A stretch of DNA of 64,000 nucleotides from Bathymodiolus brooksi (lineage: Eukaryota > Mollusca > Bivalvia > Mytilida > Modiolidae): contig OY804579.1 in the NCBI GenBank assembly GCA_963680875.1, positions 30,923,804-30,987,803 of the forward strand, written 5' to 3'. The translations under genes and the position numbers were made by a program. The stretch's first letter is position 1. Every line of letters begins with the position of its first letter. A model generated the notes under the pieces. It worked only from the letters and a program-made list of their open reading frames with translations, had not been told where the DNA came from and searched no databases. Below, piece by piece: positions 44,401 to 57,576 of this stretch.

Positions 44401-47400
44401 TATCACGACTATGGCAACTATAGATGTGATAAAGTAGTAATTGTAACTACCAACTAACACGGCTATGACAACTATAGATGTGATAAAGTACTGATTGTAA
44501 CTACCAACTATTACTGCTATGACAACAATAGATGTGATAAAGAACTGATTGTAACTACCAACTATCACGGGTATGACAACTATAGATGTGATAAAGTACT
44601 GATTGTAACTACCAACTATCACGGCTATGACAACTATAGATGTGATAAAGTACTGATTGTAACTACCAACTATCACGCTTAGACAACTATAGATGTGATA
44701 AAGTAGTGATTGTAACTACCAACTGTCACGGCTATGACAACTATAGATGTGATAAAATACTGATTGTAACTACCAACTATCACGGCTATGACAACTATAG
44801 GTGTGATAAAGTAGTGATTGTAACTACCAACTATCACGGCTACAACTATAGAAGTGATAAAGTACTGATTGTACCTACCAATTATCACGGCTATTACAAC
44901 TATAGATGTGATAAAGTACTGATTGTAACTACCAACTATCACGGCTATGACAACAATAGATGTGATAAAGTACTGATTGAAACTACCAACTTTCACGGCT
45001 ATGTCAACTGTAGATGTGATAAAGTAGTGATTGTAACTACCAACTATCACGGCTATGACAACTATAGATGTGATAAAGTAGTGATTGTATCTACCAACTG
45101 TCACGGCTATGACAACTATAAATGTGATAATGTACTGATTGTAACTACCAACTATCACGGCTATGACAACTGAGATGTTATAAAGTAGTGATTGTAGCTA
45201 CCAATTGTCACGGCTTTGACAACAATAGATGTGATAAAGCAGTGATTGTAACTACCAACTGTCACGGCTAGGACAACCATAGATGTGATAAAGAACTGAT
45301 TGTAACTACCAACTATCACGGGTATGACAACTATAGATGTGATAAAGTACTGATTGTAACTACCAACTATCACGGCTATGACAACTATAGATGTGATAAA
45401 GTACTGATTGTAACTACCAACTATCACGCTATGACAACTATAGATGTGATAAAGTAGTGATTGTAACTACCAACTGTCACGGCTATGACAACTATAGATG
45501 TGATAAAATACTGATTGTAACTACCAACTATTACGGCTATGACAACTATAGGTGTGATAAAGTAGTGATTGTAACTACCAACTATCACGGCTACAACTAT
45601 AGAAGTGAAAAAGTAGTGATTGTAACTACCAACTATCATGGCTATGACAACTATGGATGTGATAAAGTAGTGATTGTAACTACCAACTATCACGGCTATG
45701 ACAACTATAGATGTGATAAAGTACTGATTGTAAATACCAACTGTTATGGCTACAACTATTGATGTGATAAAGTACTGATTGTACCTACCAATTATCACGG
45801 CTATTACAACAATAGATGTGATAAAGTACTGATTGTAACTACCAACTATCACGGCTATGACAACTATAGCTGTGATAAAGTAGTGATTGTAAATACCAAC
45901 TATCACGGCTATGACAACTATTGATGTGATAAAGTACTGATTGTAACTACCAACTGTTACGGCTACAACTATTGATGTGATAAAGTACTGATTGTACCTA
46001 CCAATTATCACGGCTACTACAACAATAGATGTGATAAAGTACTGATTGTAACTACCAACTATCACGGCTATGACAACAATAGATGTGATAAAGTACTGAT
46101 TGAAACTACCAACTTTCACGGCTATGTCAACTGTAGATGTGATAAAGAAGTGATTGTAACTACCAACTATCATGGCTATGACAACTATGGATGTGATAAA
46201 GTAGTGATTGTATCTACCAACTGTCACGGCTATGACAACTATAAATGTGATAATGTACTGATTGTAACTACCAACTATCACGGCTACGACAACTGTAAAT
46301 GTGATAAAATACTGATTGTAACAACCAACTATCACGGCTATGACAATAATAAATGTTATAAAGTACTGATTGTAACTACCAACTATCACGGCTATGAAAA
46401 CTCTAGATGTGATAAAGTACTGATTGTAACTACCAACTATCACGCTACGACAACTGTAGATGGGATAAAGTACTGATTGTAACTACCAACTATCACGGCT
46501 ACGACAACCATTGATGTGATAAAGTACTGATTGTAACTACCAACTATCACGGCTACGACAACTATTGATGTGATAAAATAATGATTGTAACAACTACCTA
46601 TCATGGCTACGACAACTATTGATGTGATAAAGTACTGATTGTAACTACCAACTATCACGGCTATGACAACAATAGATGTGATAAAGTACTGGTTGTAACT
46701 ACCAACTATCACGGCTATGACATCTATATATGTGATAAAGTACTTATTATAACTACCAACTATCACGGCTATGACAACTATAAATGTGAAAAAATAGTGA
46801 ATGTAACTACCAACTGTCACGGCTATGACAACTATAGATGTGATAAAGTAGTGATTGTAACTAGGAACTATCACGGCTATGACAACAATAGATGTGATAA
46901 AGTAGTGATTGTAACTACGAACTATCACGGCTATGACAACTATTGATGTGATAAAGTACTGATTGTAACTACCAACTATCACGGCTATGACAACTATAGC
47001 TGTGATAAAGTAGTGATTGTAACTACCAACTATCACGGCTATGACAACTATAGATGTGATAAAGTACTGATTGTAACTACCAATTATCACGGCTACTACA
47101 ACTATAGATGTGATAAAGTACTGATTGTAACTACCAACTATCACGGCTATGACAACAATAGATGTGATAAAGTACTGATTGAAACTACCAACTTTCACGG
47201 CTATGTCAACTGTAGATGTGATAAAGTACTGATTGTAACTACCAACTATCACGCTACGACAACTGTAGATGGGATAAAGTACTGATTGTAACTACCAACT
47301 ATCAAGGCTACGACAACCATTGATGTGATAAAGTACTGATTGTAACTACCAACTATCACGGCTACGACAACTATTGATGTGATAAAGTAATGATTGTAAC

Positions 47401-49450
47401 TACTACCTATCACGGCTACGACAACTATTGATGTGATAAAGTAGTGATTGTAACTACCAACTATCACGGCTATGACAACAATAGATGTGATAAAGTACTG
47501 GTTGTAACTACCAACTATCACGGCTATGACATCTATATATGTGATAAAGTACTTATTATAACTACCAACTATCACGGCTATGACAACTATAAATGTGAAA
47601 AAATAGTGAATGTAACTACCAACTATCACGGCTATGAAAACTATAGATGTGATAAAGTACTGATTGTAACTACCAACTATCACGGCTATCACAACTATAG
47701 ATGTGATAAATTACTGATTGTAACTACCAACTATCACGGCTATGACAACTTTAGATGTGATAAAGTACTGATTGAAACTACCAACTATCACGACTATGGC
47801 AACTATAGATGTGATAAAGTACTGATTATAACTACCAGTTATCACGGCTACAACAATAGATGTGATAAAGTACTGAATGTAACTACCAACTATCACGGCT
47901 ATGAAAACTATAGATGTGATAAAGTACTGATTGTAACTACCAACTATCACGGCTATCACAACTATAGATGTGATAAATTACTGATTGTAACTACCAACTA
48001 TCACGGCTATGACAACTTTAGATGTGATAAAGTACTGATTGAAACTACCAACTATCACGACTATGGCAACTATAGATGTGATAAAGTAGTGATTGTAACT
48101 ACCAACTATCACGGCTATGACAACAATAGATGTGATAAAGTACTGATTGTAGCTACCAACTATCACGACTATGGCAACTATAGATGTGATAAAGTAGTAA
48201 TTGTAACTACCAACTAACACGGCTATGACAACTATAGATGTGATAAAGTACTGATTGTAACTACCAACTATTACTGCTATGACAACAATAGATGTGATAA
48301 AGAACTGATTGTAACTACCAACTATCACGGGTATGACAACTATAGATGTGATAAAGTACTGATTGTAACTACCAACTATCACGGCTATGACAACTATAGA
48401 TGTGATAAAGTACTGATTGTAACTACCAACTATCACGCTATGACAACTATAGATGTGATAAAGTAGTGATTGTAACTACCAACTGTCACGGCTATGACAA
48501 CTATTGATGTGATAAAATACTGATTGTAACTACCAACTATCACGGCTATGACAACTATAGGTGTGATAAAGTAGTGATTGTAACTACCAACTATCACGGC
48601 TACAACTATAGAAGTGATAAAGTAGTGATTGTAACTACCAACTATCATGGCTATGACAACTATAGATGTGATAAAGTAGTGATTGTAACTACCAACTATC
48701 ACGGCTATGACAGCTATGGATGTGATAAAGTACTGATTGTAACTACCAACTGTTACGGCTACAACTATTGATGTGATAAAGTACTGATTGTACCTACCAA
48801 TTATCACGGCTATTACAACAATAGATGTGATAAAGTACTGATTGTAACTACCAACTATCACGGCTATGACAACTATAGCTGTGATAAAGTAGTGATTGTA
48901 AATACCAACTATCACGGCTATGACAACTATTGATGTGATAAAGTACTGATTGTAACTACCAACTGTTACGGCTACAACTATTGATGTGATAAAGTACTGA
49001 TTGTACCTAACAATTATCACGGCTACTACAACAATAGATGTGATAAAGTACTGATTGTAACTACCAACTATCACGGCTATGACAACAATAGATGTGATAA
49101 AGTACTGATTGAAACTACCAACTTTCACGGCTATGTCAACTGTAGATGTGATAAAGTAGTGATTGTAACTACCAACTATCACGGCTATGACAACTATAGA
49201 TGTGATAAAGTAGTGATTGTATCTACCAACTGTCACGGCTATGACAACTATAAATGTGATAATGTACTGATTGTAACTACCAACTATCACGGCTACGACA
49301 ACTGTAAATGTGATAAAATAATGATTGTAACAACCAACTATCACGGCTATGACAATAATAAATGTGATAAAGTACTGATTGTAACTACCAACTATCACAG
49401 CTATGACAACTATAGATGTGATAAAGTACTGATTGTAACTACCAACTATC
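38500..49450 (+). repeat. HOR family L6
   Basis: Blocks again carry the short CTGAGATGTTATAAAG unit, near 38,507, 40,331, 40,924 (variant GAGATGTAATAAAG) and 45,170. Constant offsets are 6,662 bp (38.5-40.1 kb against 45.16-46.8 kb), 3,652 bp (42.79-43.9 kb against 46.44-47.6 kb), 2,634 bp (40.96-42.04 kb against 43.60-44.68 kb) and about 3,010 bp (38.8-39.8 kb against 42.07-42.8 kb, and 45.4-46.4 kb against 48.4-49.45 kb). Family markers are TATAGCTGTGATAAAG, AATGTTATAAAG, GAAAACTCTAG and TGTCAACTGTAG. Confidence 0.75.
47640..48060 (+). repeat. 267-bp duplication in L6
   Basis: The unit CGGCTATCACAACTATAG followed by TAAATTACTG occurs at about 47,686 and again at about 47,953. The offset of 267 bp equals four 54-bp units plus one 51-bp unit. 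The surrounding GAAAAC, CTTTAGATG and CGACTATGGC units are duplicated in the same order. The duplication makes this L6 block longer than its partners at 41-42 and 43.6-44.7 kb. Confidence 0.75.
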
Positions 49451-50210
49451 ACGTTATGACAACTGTAGATGTGATAAAGTAGTGATTGTACATACCAACT
49501 ATCACGGCTACAACTATAGATGTGATTAACTACTGATTATAACCACCAACTATCACGGCTATGAAAACTATAGATGTGATAAAGTACTGATTGTAACTAC
49601 CAACTATCACGGCTATGATAACTATAGATGTGATAAAGTACTGATTGTAACTACCAACTATCACAGCTATGACAACTATAGATGTGATAAAGTACTGATT
49701 GTAGCTACCAACTATCACGGTTATGACAACTGTAGATGTGATAAAGTAGTGTTTGTAACTACCAACTGTCATGGTTATGACAACTATAGATGTGATAAAG
49801 TACTGATTGTAACTACCAACTATCACGTTATGACAACTGTAGATGTGATAAAGTAGTGATTGTAACTACCAACTGTCATGGCTATGACAACTATAGATGT
49901 GATAAAGTACAGATTGTAACTACCAACTATCACGGCTACAACTATAGATGTGATAAAGTACTGATTATAACTACCAACTATCACGGCTATGAAAACTATA
50001 GATGTGATAAAGTACTGATTGTAACTACCAACTATCACAGCTATGACAACTATAGATGTGATAAAGTACTGATTGTAACTACCAACTATCACGGTTATGA
50101 CAACTGTAGATGTGATAAAGTAGTGATTGTAGCTACCAACTATCACGGTTATGACAATTATAGATGTGATAAAATACTGATTGCAGCTACCAACTATCAC
50201 GGTTATGACA
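49451..50210 (+). repeat. Junction-proximal monomer family
   Basis: Two related seven-unit runs start with a 53-bp unit carrying CACGTTATGAC (49,451 and 49,825; offset 374 bp). Both contain a 51-bp GGCTACAAC unit, a GAAAAC unit, a CACAGCTATG unit and CACGGTTATGACAAC units, but with one unit inserted or lost between them. The CGGTTATGAC form grows more frequent toward the inversion, and the last unit is truncated at 50,210. The run is distinct both from L6 to its left and from H1 to its right. Confidence 0.75.
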
Positions 50211-50236
50211 GTTATCATAGCCGTGATAGTTGGTAG
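50187..50236. other. Head-to-head inversion junction with hairpin
   Basis: Monomer orientation switches here. Bases 50,187-50,208 pair with 50,215-50,236 as 22-bp arms with one mismatch (T at 50,203 against G at 50,220) and a 6-nt loop at 50,209-50,214. Imperfect complementarity continues outward because both arms are copies of the same monomer. The left unit follows its consensus up to A at 50,210, and the right unit follows the reverse-complement consensus from that same A. The join is therefore nearly blunt, with at most 1 bp of shared sequence. It could be a true chromosomal inversion or turnaround, or an assembly join. It is not a transcription terminator in any context I can support. 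Confidence 0.93.
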
Positions 50237-50290
50237 TTACAATCAGTACTTTATTACATCTATAGTTGTCATACCCGTGACAGTTGGTAG

Positions 50291-52017
50291 TTAAAATCAG
50301 TACTTTATCACATCTACAGTTGTCATACTCGTGATAGTTGGTAGTTACAATCAATATTTTATCACATCTATAGTTATCATAGCCGTGATAGTTGGTAGTT
50401 ACAATCAGTACTTTATCACATCCATAGTTGTCATAGCCGTGATAGTTGGTAGTTACAATCAGTACTTTATCACATCTATAGTTGTCATAGCCGCGAGAGT
50501 TGGTAGTTACAATCACTATTTTTTCACATTTATAGTTGTCATAGCCGTGATAGTTGGTAGTTATAATAAGTACTTTATCACATCTATAGATGTGATAGCC
50601 GTGATAGTTGGTAGTTACAACCAGTACTTTATCACATCTATAGTTGTCATAGCCATGATATTTGGTAGTTACAATCACTACTTTATCACATCAATAGTTG
50701 TCATAGCCGTGATAGTTGATAGTTACAATCCCTATTTTAACAAATCTATAGTTGTCATAGCCGTGATAGTTGGTAGGTACAATCAGTACTTTATCATATC
50801 CTTAGTTGTCATAGCCGTGGTAGTTCCTAGTTACAATCAGTACTTTATCGCATCTATTGTTGTCATAGCCGTGATAGTTGGTAGTTACAATCACTACTTT
50901 GTCACATCTATAGTTGTCATAGCCGTGATAGTTGGTAGTTACGATCAGTACTTTATTACATCAATAGTTGTCATAGCCGTGACAGTTGGTAGTTACAATC
51001 AGTACTTTATCACATCTATAGATGTCATAGCGTGATAGTTGGTAGTTACAATCACTACTTTATCACACCTATAGTTGTCATAGCCGTGACAGTTGGTAGT
51101 TACAATCAATATTTTAACACATCTATAGTTGTCATAGCCGTGATAGTTGGTAGGTACAATCGGTACTTTATCATATCCATTGTTGTCATAGCCGTGGTAG
51201 TTGGTAGTTACAATCAGTACATTATCACATCTATATTTGTCATAGCCGTGATAGTTGGTAGTTACATTCACTACTTTATCAAATTTATAGTTGTCATAGC
51301 CGTGATAGTTGGTAGTTACAATCAGTACTTTATTACTTCAATAGTTGTCATAGCCGTGATAGTTGGTAGTTACAATCAGTACTTTATCACATCTATAGAT
51401 GTCATAGCCGTGATAGTTGGTAGTTACACTCAGTACTTTATCACACCTACAGTTGTCATAGCCGTAACAGTTGGTAGTTACAATCACTATTTTAACACAT
51501 CTATAGTTGTCATAGCCGTGATAGTTAGTTGGTACAATCAGTACTTTTTCATATCCATAGTTGTCATAGCCGTGATAGTTCGTAGTTACAATCAGTACTT
51601 TATCACATCTATAGTTGTCATAGCCGTGATAGTTGGTAGTTACAATCACTACTTTATCACATCTATAGTTGTCATAGCCGTGATAGTTGGTAGTTACAAT
51701 CAGTACTTTATTACATCAATAGTTGTCATAGCCGTGATAGTTGGTAGTTACAATCACTACTTTATCACATCTATAGTTATCATAGCCGTGATAGTTGTTA
51801 GTTACAATCAGTAGTTTATAACATCCATAGATGTCATAGCCGTGATAGTTGGTAGTTACAATCAGTACTTTATCACATCTATAGTTGTTATAGCCGTGAT
51901 AGTTGGTAGTTACAATCAGTACTTTATCACATCTATAGTTGTCATAGCCATGATAGTTGGTAGTTATAATCAGTACTTTATCACATCTATGGTTGTCCTA
52001 GCCGTGACAGTTGGTAG
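50291..52017 (-). repeat. Right-arm HOR copy H1 (1,727 bp)
   Basis: The copy begins at the marker TTGGTAGTTAAAATCAG followed by CATCTACAGTTGTCATACTCG. Its length is 32 monomers minus 1 bp; the 53-bp unit is CATAGCGTGATAG near 51,029. Private variants shared only with H5 are CAATCAATATTTTATC (50,349), CCATGATATTTGG (50,653) and TATCCTTAGTTG (50,798). ATTACTTCAATAG near 51,333 appears unique to H1. Confidence 0.85.
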
Positions 52018-54122
52018 TTAAAATCAGTACTTTATCACATCTACAGTTGTCATACTCGTGATAGTTGGTAGTTACAATCAGTATTTTATCACATCTATAG
52101 TTATCATAGCCGTGATAGTTGGTAGTTACAATCAGTACTTTATCACATCCATAGTTGTCATAGCCGTGATAGTTGGTAGTTACAATCAGTACTTTATCAC
52201 ATCTATAGTTGTCATAGCCGCGAGAGTTGGTAGTTACAATCACTATTTTTTCACATTTATAGTTGTCATAGCCGTGATAGTTGGTAGCTATAATAAGTAC
52301 TTTATCACATCTATAGATGTGATAGCCGTGATAGTTGGTAGTTACAACCAGTACTTTATCACATCTATAGTTGTCATAGCCGTGATATTTGGTAGTTACA
52401 ATCACTATTTTATCACATCTATAGTTGTCATAGCCGTGATAGTTGGTAGTTACAATCACTACTTTATCACATCTATAGTTGTCATAGCCGTGATAGTTGA
52501 TAGGTACAATCCCTATTTTAACAAATCTATAGTTGTCATAGCCGTGATAGTTGGTAGGTACAATCAGTACTTTATCATATCCATTGTTGTCATAGCCGTG
52601 GTAGTTCCTAGTTACAATCAGTACTTTATCGCATCTATAGTTGTCATAGCCGTGATAGTTGGTAGTTACAATCACTACTTTGTCACATCTATAGTTGTCA
52701 TAGCCGTGATAGTTGGTAGTTACAATCAGTACTTTATTACATCAATAGTTGTCATAGCCGTGATAGTTGGTAGTTACAATCAGTACTTTATCACATCTAT
52801 AGATGTCATAGCCGTGATAGTTGGTAGTTACAATCAGTACTTTATTACATCAATAGTTGTCATAGCCGTGATAGTTGGTAGTTACAATCAGTACTTTGTC
52901 ACATCAATAGTTGTCATAGCCGTGGTAGTTCCTAGTTACAATCAGTACTTTATCGCATCTATTGTTGTCATAGCCGTGATAGTTGGTAGTTACAATCACT
53001 ACTTTGTCACATCTATAGTTGTCATAGCCGTGATAGTTGGTAGTTACAATCAGTACTTTATTACATCAATAGTTGTCATAGCCGTGATAGTTGGTAGTTA
53101 CAATCAGTACTTTATCACATCTATAGATGTCATAGCGTGATAGTTGGTAGTTACAATCACTACTTTATCACACCTATAGTTGTCATAGCCGTGACAGTTG
53201 GTAGTTACAATCAATATTTTAACACATCTATAGTTGTCATAGCCGTGATAGTTGGTAGGTACAATCGGTACTTTATCATATCCATTGTTGTCATAGCCGT
53301 GGTAGTTGGTAGTTACAATCAGTACATTATCACATCTATATTTGTCATAGCCGTGATAGTTGGTAGTTACATTCACTACTTTATCAAATTTATAGTTGTC
53401 ATAGCCGTGATAGTTGGTAGTTACAATCAGTACTTTATTACATCAATAGTTGTCATAGCCGTGATAGTTGGTAGTTACAATCAGTACTTTATCACATCTA
53501 TAGATGTCATAGCCGTGATAGTTGGTAGTTACACTCAGTACTTTATCACACCTACAGTTGTCATAGCCGTAACAGTTGGTAGTTACAATCACTATTTTAA
53601 CACATCTATAGTTGTCATAGCCGTGATAGTTAGTTGGTACAATCAGTACTTTTTCATATCCATAGTTGTCATAGCCGTGATAGTTCGTAGTTACAATCAG
53701 TACTTTATCACATCTATTGTTGTCATAGCCGTGATAGTTGGTAGTTACAATCACTACTTTATCACATCTATAGTTGTCATAGCCGTGATAGTTGGTAGTT
53801 ACAATCAGTACTTTATTACATCAATAGTTGTCATAGCCGTGATAGTTGGTAGTTACAATCACTACTTTATCACATCTATAGTTATCATAGCCGTGATAGT
53901 TGTTAGTTACAATCAGTAGTTTATAACATCTATAGATGTCATAGCCGTGATAGTTGGTAGTTACAATCACTACTTTATCACATCTATAGTTGTTATAGCC
54001 GTGATAGTTGGTAGTTACAATCAGTACTTTATCACATCTATAGTTGTCATAGCCATGATAGTTGGTAGTTATAATCAGTACTTTATCACATCTATGGTTG
54101 TCCTAGCCGTGACAGTTGGTAG
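52018..54122 (-). repeat. Right-arm HOR copy H2 (2,105 bp)
   Basis: The length is 39 monomers minus 1 bp, with the 53-bp unit near 53,134. Compared with H1 it carries an internal 324-bp (six-monomer) tandem duplication: GTAGTTCCTAG occurs at 52,601 and 52,925. It is nearly identical to H3, at an exact offset of 2,105 bp. Confidence 0.87.
52241..52353 (-). repeat. Three-variant cassette, right-arm example
   Basis: This reverse-oriented counterpart has CACTATTTTTTCACATTTAT, then ATAATAAGTAC with CATCTATAGATGTGATAGCC, then TACAACCAGTAC. When reverse-complemented, the order matches the left-arm cassette. One copy sits in each of H1-H7 (near 50,569, 52,290, 54,395, 56,500, 57,849, 59,578 and 60,817), and a diverged one in the tail near 62,970. 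Confidence 0.8.
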
Positions 54123-56227
54123 TTAAAATCAGTACTTTATCACATCTACAGTTGTCATACTCGTGATAGTTGGTAGTTACAATCAGTATTTTATCACATC
54201 TATAGTTATCATAGCCGTTATAGTTGGTAGTTACAATCAGTACTTTATCACATCCATAGTTGTCATAGCCGTGATAGTTGGTAGTTACAATCAGTACTTT
54301 ATCACATCTATAGTTGTCATAGCCGCGAGAGTTGGTAGTTACAATCACTATTTTTTCACATTTATAGTTGTCATAGCCGTGATAGTTGGTAGTTATAATA
54401 AGTACTTTATCACATCTATAGATGTGATAGCCGTGATAGTTGGTAGTTACAACCAGTACTTTATCACATCTATAGTTGTCATAGCCGTGATATTTGGTAG
54501 TTACAATCACTATTTTATCACATCTATAGTTGTCATAGCCGTGATAGTTGGTAGTTACAATCACTACTTTATCACATCTATAGTTGTCATAGCCGTGATA
54601 GTTGATAGTTACAATCCCTATTTTAACAAATCTATAGTTGTCATAGCCGTGATAGTTGGTAGGTACAATCAGTACTTTATCATATCCATTGTTGTCATAG
54701 CCGTGGTAGTTCCTAGTTACAATCAGTACTTTATCGCATCTATAGTTGTCATAGCCGTGATAGTTGGTAGTTACAATCACTACTTTGTCACATCTATAGT
54801 TGTCATAGCCGTGATAGTTGGTAGTTACAATCAGTACTTTATTACATCAATAGTTGTCATAGCCGTGATAGTTGGTAGTTACAATCAGTACTTTATCACA
54901 TCTATAGATGTCATAGCCGTGATAGTTGGTAGTTACAATCAGTACTTTATTACATCAATAGTTGTCATAGCCGTGATAGTTGGTAGTTACAATCAGTACT
55001 TTGTCACATCTATAGTTGTCATAGCCGTGGTAGTTCCTAGTTACAATCAGTACTTTATCGCATCTATTGTTGTCATAGCCGTGATAGTTGGTAGTTACAA
55101 TCACTACTTTGTCACATCTATAGTTGTCATAGCCGTGATAGTTGGTAGCTACAATCAGTACTTTATTACATCAATAGTTGTCATAGCCGTGATAGTTGGT
55201 AGTTACAATCAGTACTTTATCACATCTATAGATGTCATAGCGTGATAGTTGGTAGTTACAATCACTACTTTATCACACCTATAGTTGTCATAGCCGTGAC
55301 AGTTGGTAGTTACAATCAATATTTTAACACATCTATAGTTGTCATAGCCGTGATAGTTGGTAGGTACAATCGGTACTTTATCATATCCATTGTTGTCATA
55401 GCCGTGGTAGTTGGTAGTTACAATCAGTACATTATCACATCTATATTTGTCATAGCCGTGATAGTTGGTAGTTACATTCACTACTTTATCAAATTTATAG
55501 TTGTCATAGCCGTGATAGTTGGTAGTTACAATCAGTACTTTATTACATCAATAGTTGTCATAGCCGTGATAGTTGGTAGTTACAATCAGTACTTTATCAC
55601 ATCTATAGATGTCATAGCCGTGATAGTTGGTAGTTACACTCAGTACTTTATCACACCTACAGTTGTCATAGCCGTAACAGTTGGTAGTTACAATCACTAT
55701 TTTAGCACATCTATAGTTGTCATAGCCGTAATAGTTAGTTGGTACAATCAGTACTTTTTCATATCCATAGTTGTCATAGCCGTGATAGTTCGTAGTTACA
55801 ATCAGTACTTTATCACATCAATAGTTGTCATAGCCGTGATAGTTGGTAGTTACAATCACTACTTTATCACATCTATAGTTGTCATAGCCGTGATAGTTGG
55901 TAGTTACAATCAGTACTTTATTACATCAATAGTTGTCATAGCCGTGATAGTTGGTAGTTAAAATCACTACTTTATCACATCTATAGTTATCATAGCCGTG
56001 ATAGTTGTTAGTTACAATCAGTAGTTTATAACATCTATAGATGTCATAGCCGTGATAGTTGGTAGTTACAATCAGTACTTTATCACATCTATAGTTGTTA
56101 TAGCCGTGATAGTTGGTAGTTACAATCAGTACTTTATCACATCTATAGTTGTCATAGCCATGATAGTTGGTAGTTATAATCAGTACTTTATCACATCTAT
56201 GGTTGTCCTAGCCGTGACAGTTGGTAG
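54123..56227 (-). repeat. Right-arm HOR copy H3 (2,105 bp)
   Basis: This is the sister of H2, with the same 39-monomer length, the same 53-bp unit (near 55,239) and the same internal 324-bp duplication (GTAGTTCCTAG at 54,706 and 55,030). The variant GCCGTTATAG near 54,216 is shared with H5 but not H1 or H2, a sign of mosaic exchange. Confidence 0.87.
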
Positions 56228-57576
56228 TTAAAATCAGTACTTTATCACATCTACAGTTGTCATACTCGTGATAGTTGGTAGTTACAATCAGTATTTTATC
56301 ACATCTATAGTTATCATAGCCGTGATAGTTGGTAGTTACAATCAGTACTTTATCACATCCATAGTTGTCATAGCCGTGATAGTTGGTAGTTACAATCAGT
56401 ACTTTATCACATCTATAGTTGTCATAGCGCGAGAGTTGGTAGTTACAATCACTATTTTTTCACATTTATAGTTGTCATAGCCGTGATAGTTGGTAGTTAT
56501 AATAAGTACTTTATCACATCTATAGATGTGATAGCCGTGATAGTTGGTAGTTACAACCAGTACTTTATCACATCTATAGTTGTCATAGCCGTGATATTTG
56601 GTAGTTACAATCACTATTTTATCACATCTATAGTTGTCATAGCCGTGATAGTTGGTAGTTACAATCACTACTTTATCACATCTATAGTTGTCATAGCCGT
56701 GATAGTTGATAGTTACAATCCCTATTTTAACAAATCTATAGTTGTCATAGCCGTGATAGTTGGTAGGTACAATCAGTACTTTATCATATCCATTGTTGTC
56801 ATAGCCGTGGTAGTTCCTAGTTACAATCAGTACTTTATCGCATCTATAGTTGTCATAGCCGTGATAGTTGGTAGTTACAATCACTACTTTGTCACATCTA
56901 TAGTTGTCATAGCCGTGATAGTTGGTAGTTACAATCAGTACATTATTACATCAATAGTTGTCATAGCCGTGATAGTTGGTAGTTACAATCAGTACTTTAT
57001 CACATCTATAGATGTCATAGCCGTGATAGTTGGTAGTTACAATCACTACTTTGTCACACCTATTGTTGTCATAGCCGTGACAGTTGGTAGTTACAATCAA
57101 TATTTTAACACATCTATAGTTGTCATAGCCGTGATAGTTGGTAGGTACAATCGGTACTTTATCATATCCATTGTTGTCATAGCCGTGGTAGTTGGTAGTT
57201 ACAATCAGTACATTATCACATCTATATTTGTCATAGCCGTGATAGTTGGTAGTTACATTCACTACTTTATCACATCTAGAGTTGTCATAGCCGTGATAGT
57301 TGGTAGTTACAATCAGTACTTTATTACATCAATAGTTGTCATAGCCGTGATAGTTGGTAGTTACAATCAGTACTTTATCACATCTATAGATGTCATAGCC
57401 GTGATAGTTGGTAGTTATACTCAGTACTTTATCACACCTACAGTTGTCATAGCCGTAACAGTTGGTAGTTACAATCACTATTTTAACACATCTATAGTTG
57501 TCATAGCCGTGATAGTTAGTTGGTACAATCAGTACTTTTTCATATCCATAGTTGTCATAGCCGTGACAGTTGGTAG
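56228..57576 (-). repeat. Right-arm HOR copy H4 (1,349 bp)
   Basis: The length is 25 monomers minus 1 bp. It lacks the last seven monomers of H1, so the CATATCCATAG unit runs straight into the next GTGACAGTTGG marker near 57,560. Its 53-bp unit is in a different slot from H1-H3 (CATAGCGCGAGAG near 56,427), and the usual slot near 57,018 is full length. Confidence 0.85.

Larger units (their letters stand above)
1..50210 (+). repeat. Left arm of 54-bp satellite array
   Basis: Seen directly: about 930 head-to-tail monomers, all in one orientation, with no interruption by other sequence. The typical unit holds, in order, TGATAAAG, GTACTGATTGTAAC, TACCAACTATCACGG and CTATGACAACTATA. Most units are 54 bp. 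Minority classes are 51 bp (loss of three bases after GGCTA or near CTACTA) and 53 bp (usually loss of one G in CACGGC). The recurring single-base variants are GTACTG/GTAGTG, CTATCAC/CTGTCAC, TATAGATG/TATTGATG, CTATGAC/CTACGAC and TAAAGTA/TAAAATA. Their combinations define several higher-order repeat families listed separately. The array starts before base 1. Inference: non-coding eukaryotic satellite, probably heterochromatic. Confidence 0.97.

Noticed and set aside
50187..50236. Rho-independent terminator or origin hairpin
   Set aside because: The stem is just the same satellite monomer in both orientations. There is no T-run in a transcript context and no gene to terminate.
50100..50320. 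Fold-back sequencing artefact at the inversion
   Set aside because: Monomer order on the two sides is not mirrored, so a simple fold-back read does not explain it. A misjoin of distant blocks is still possible.
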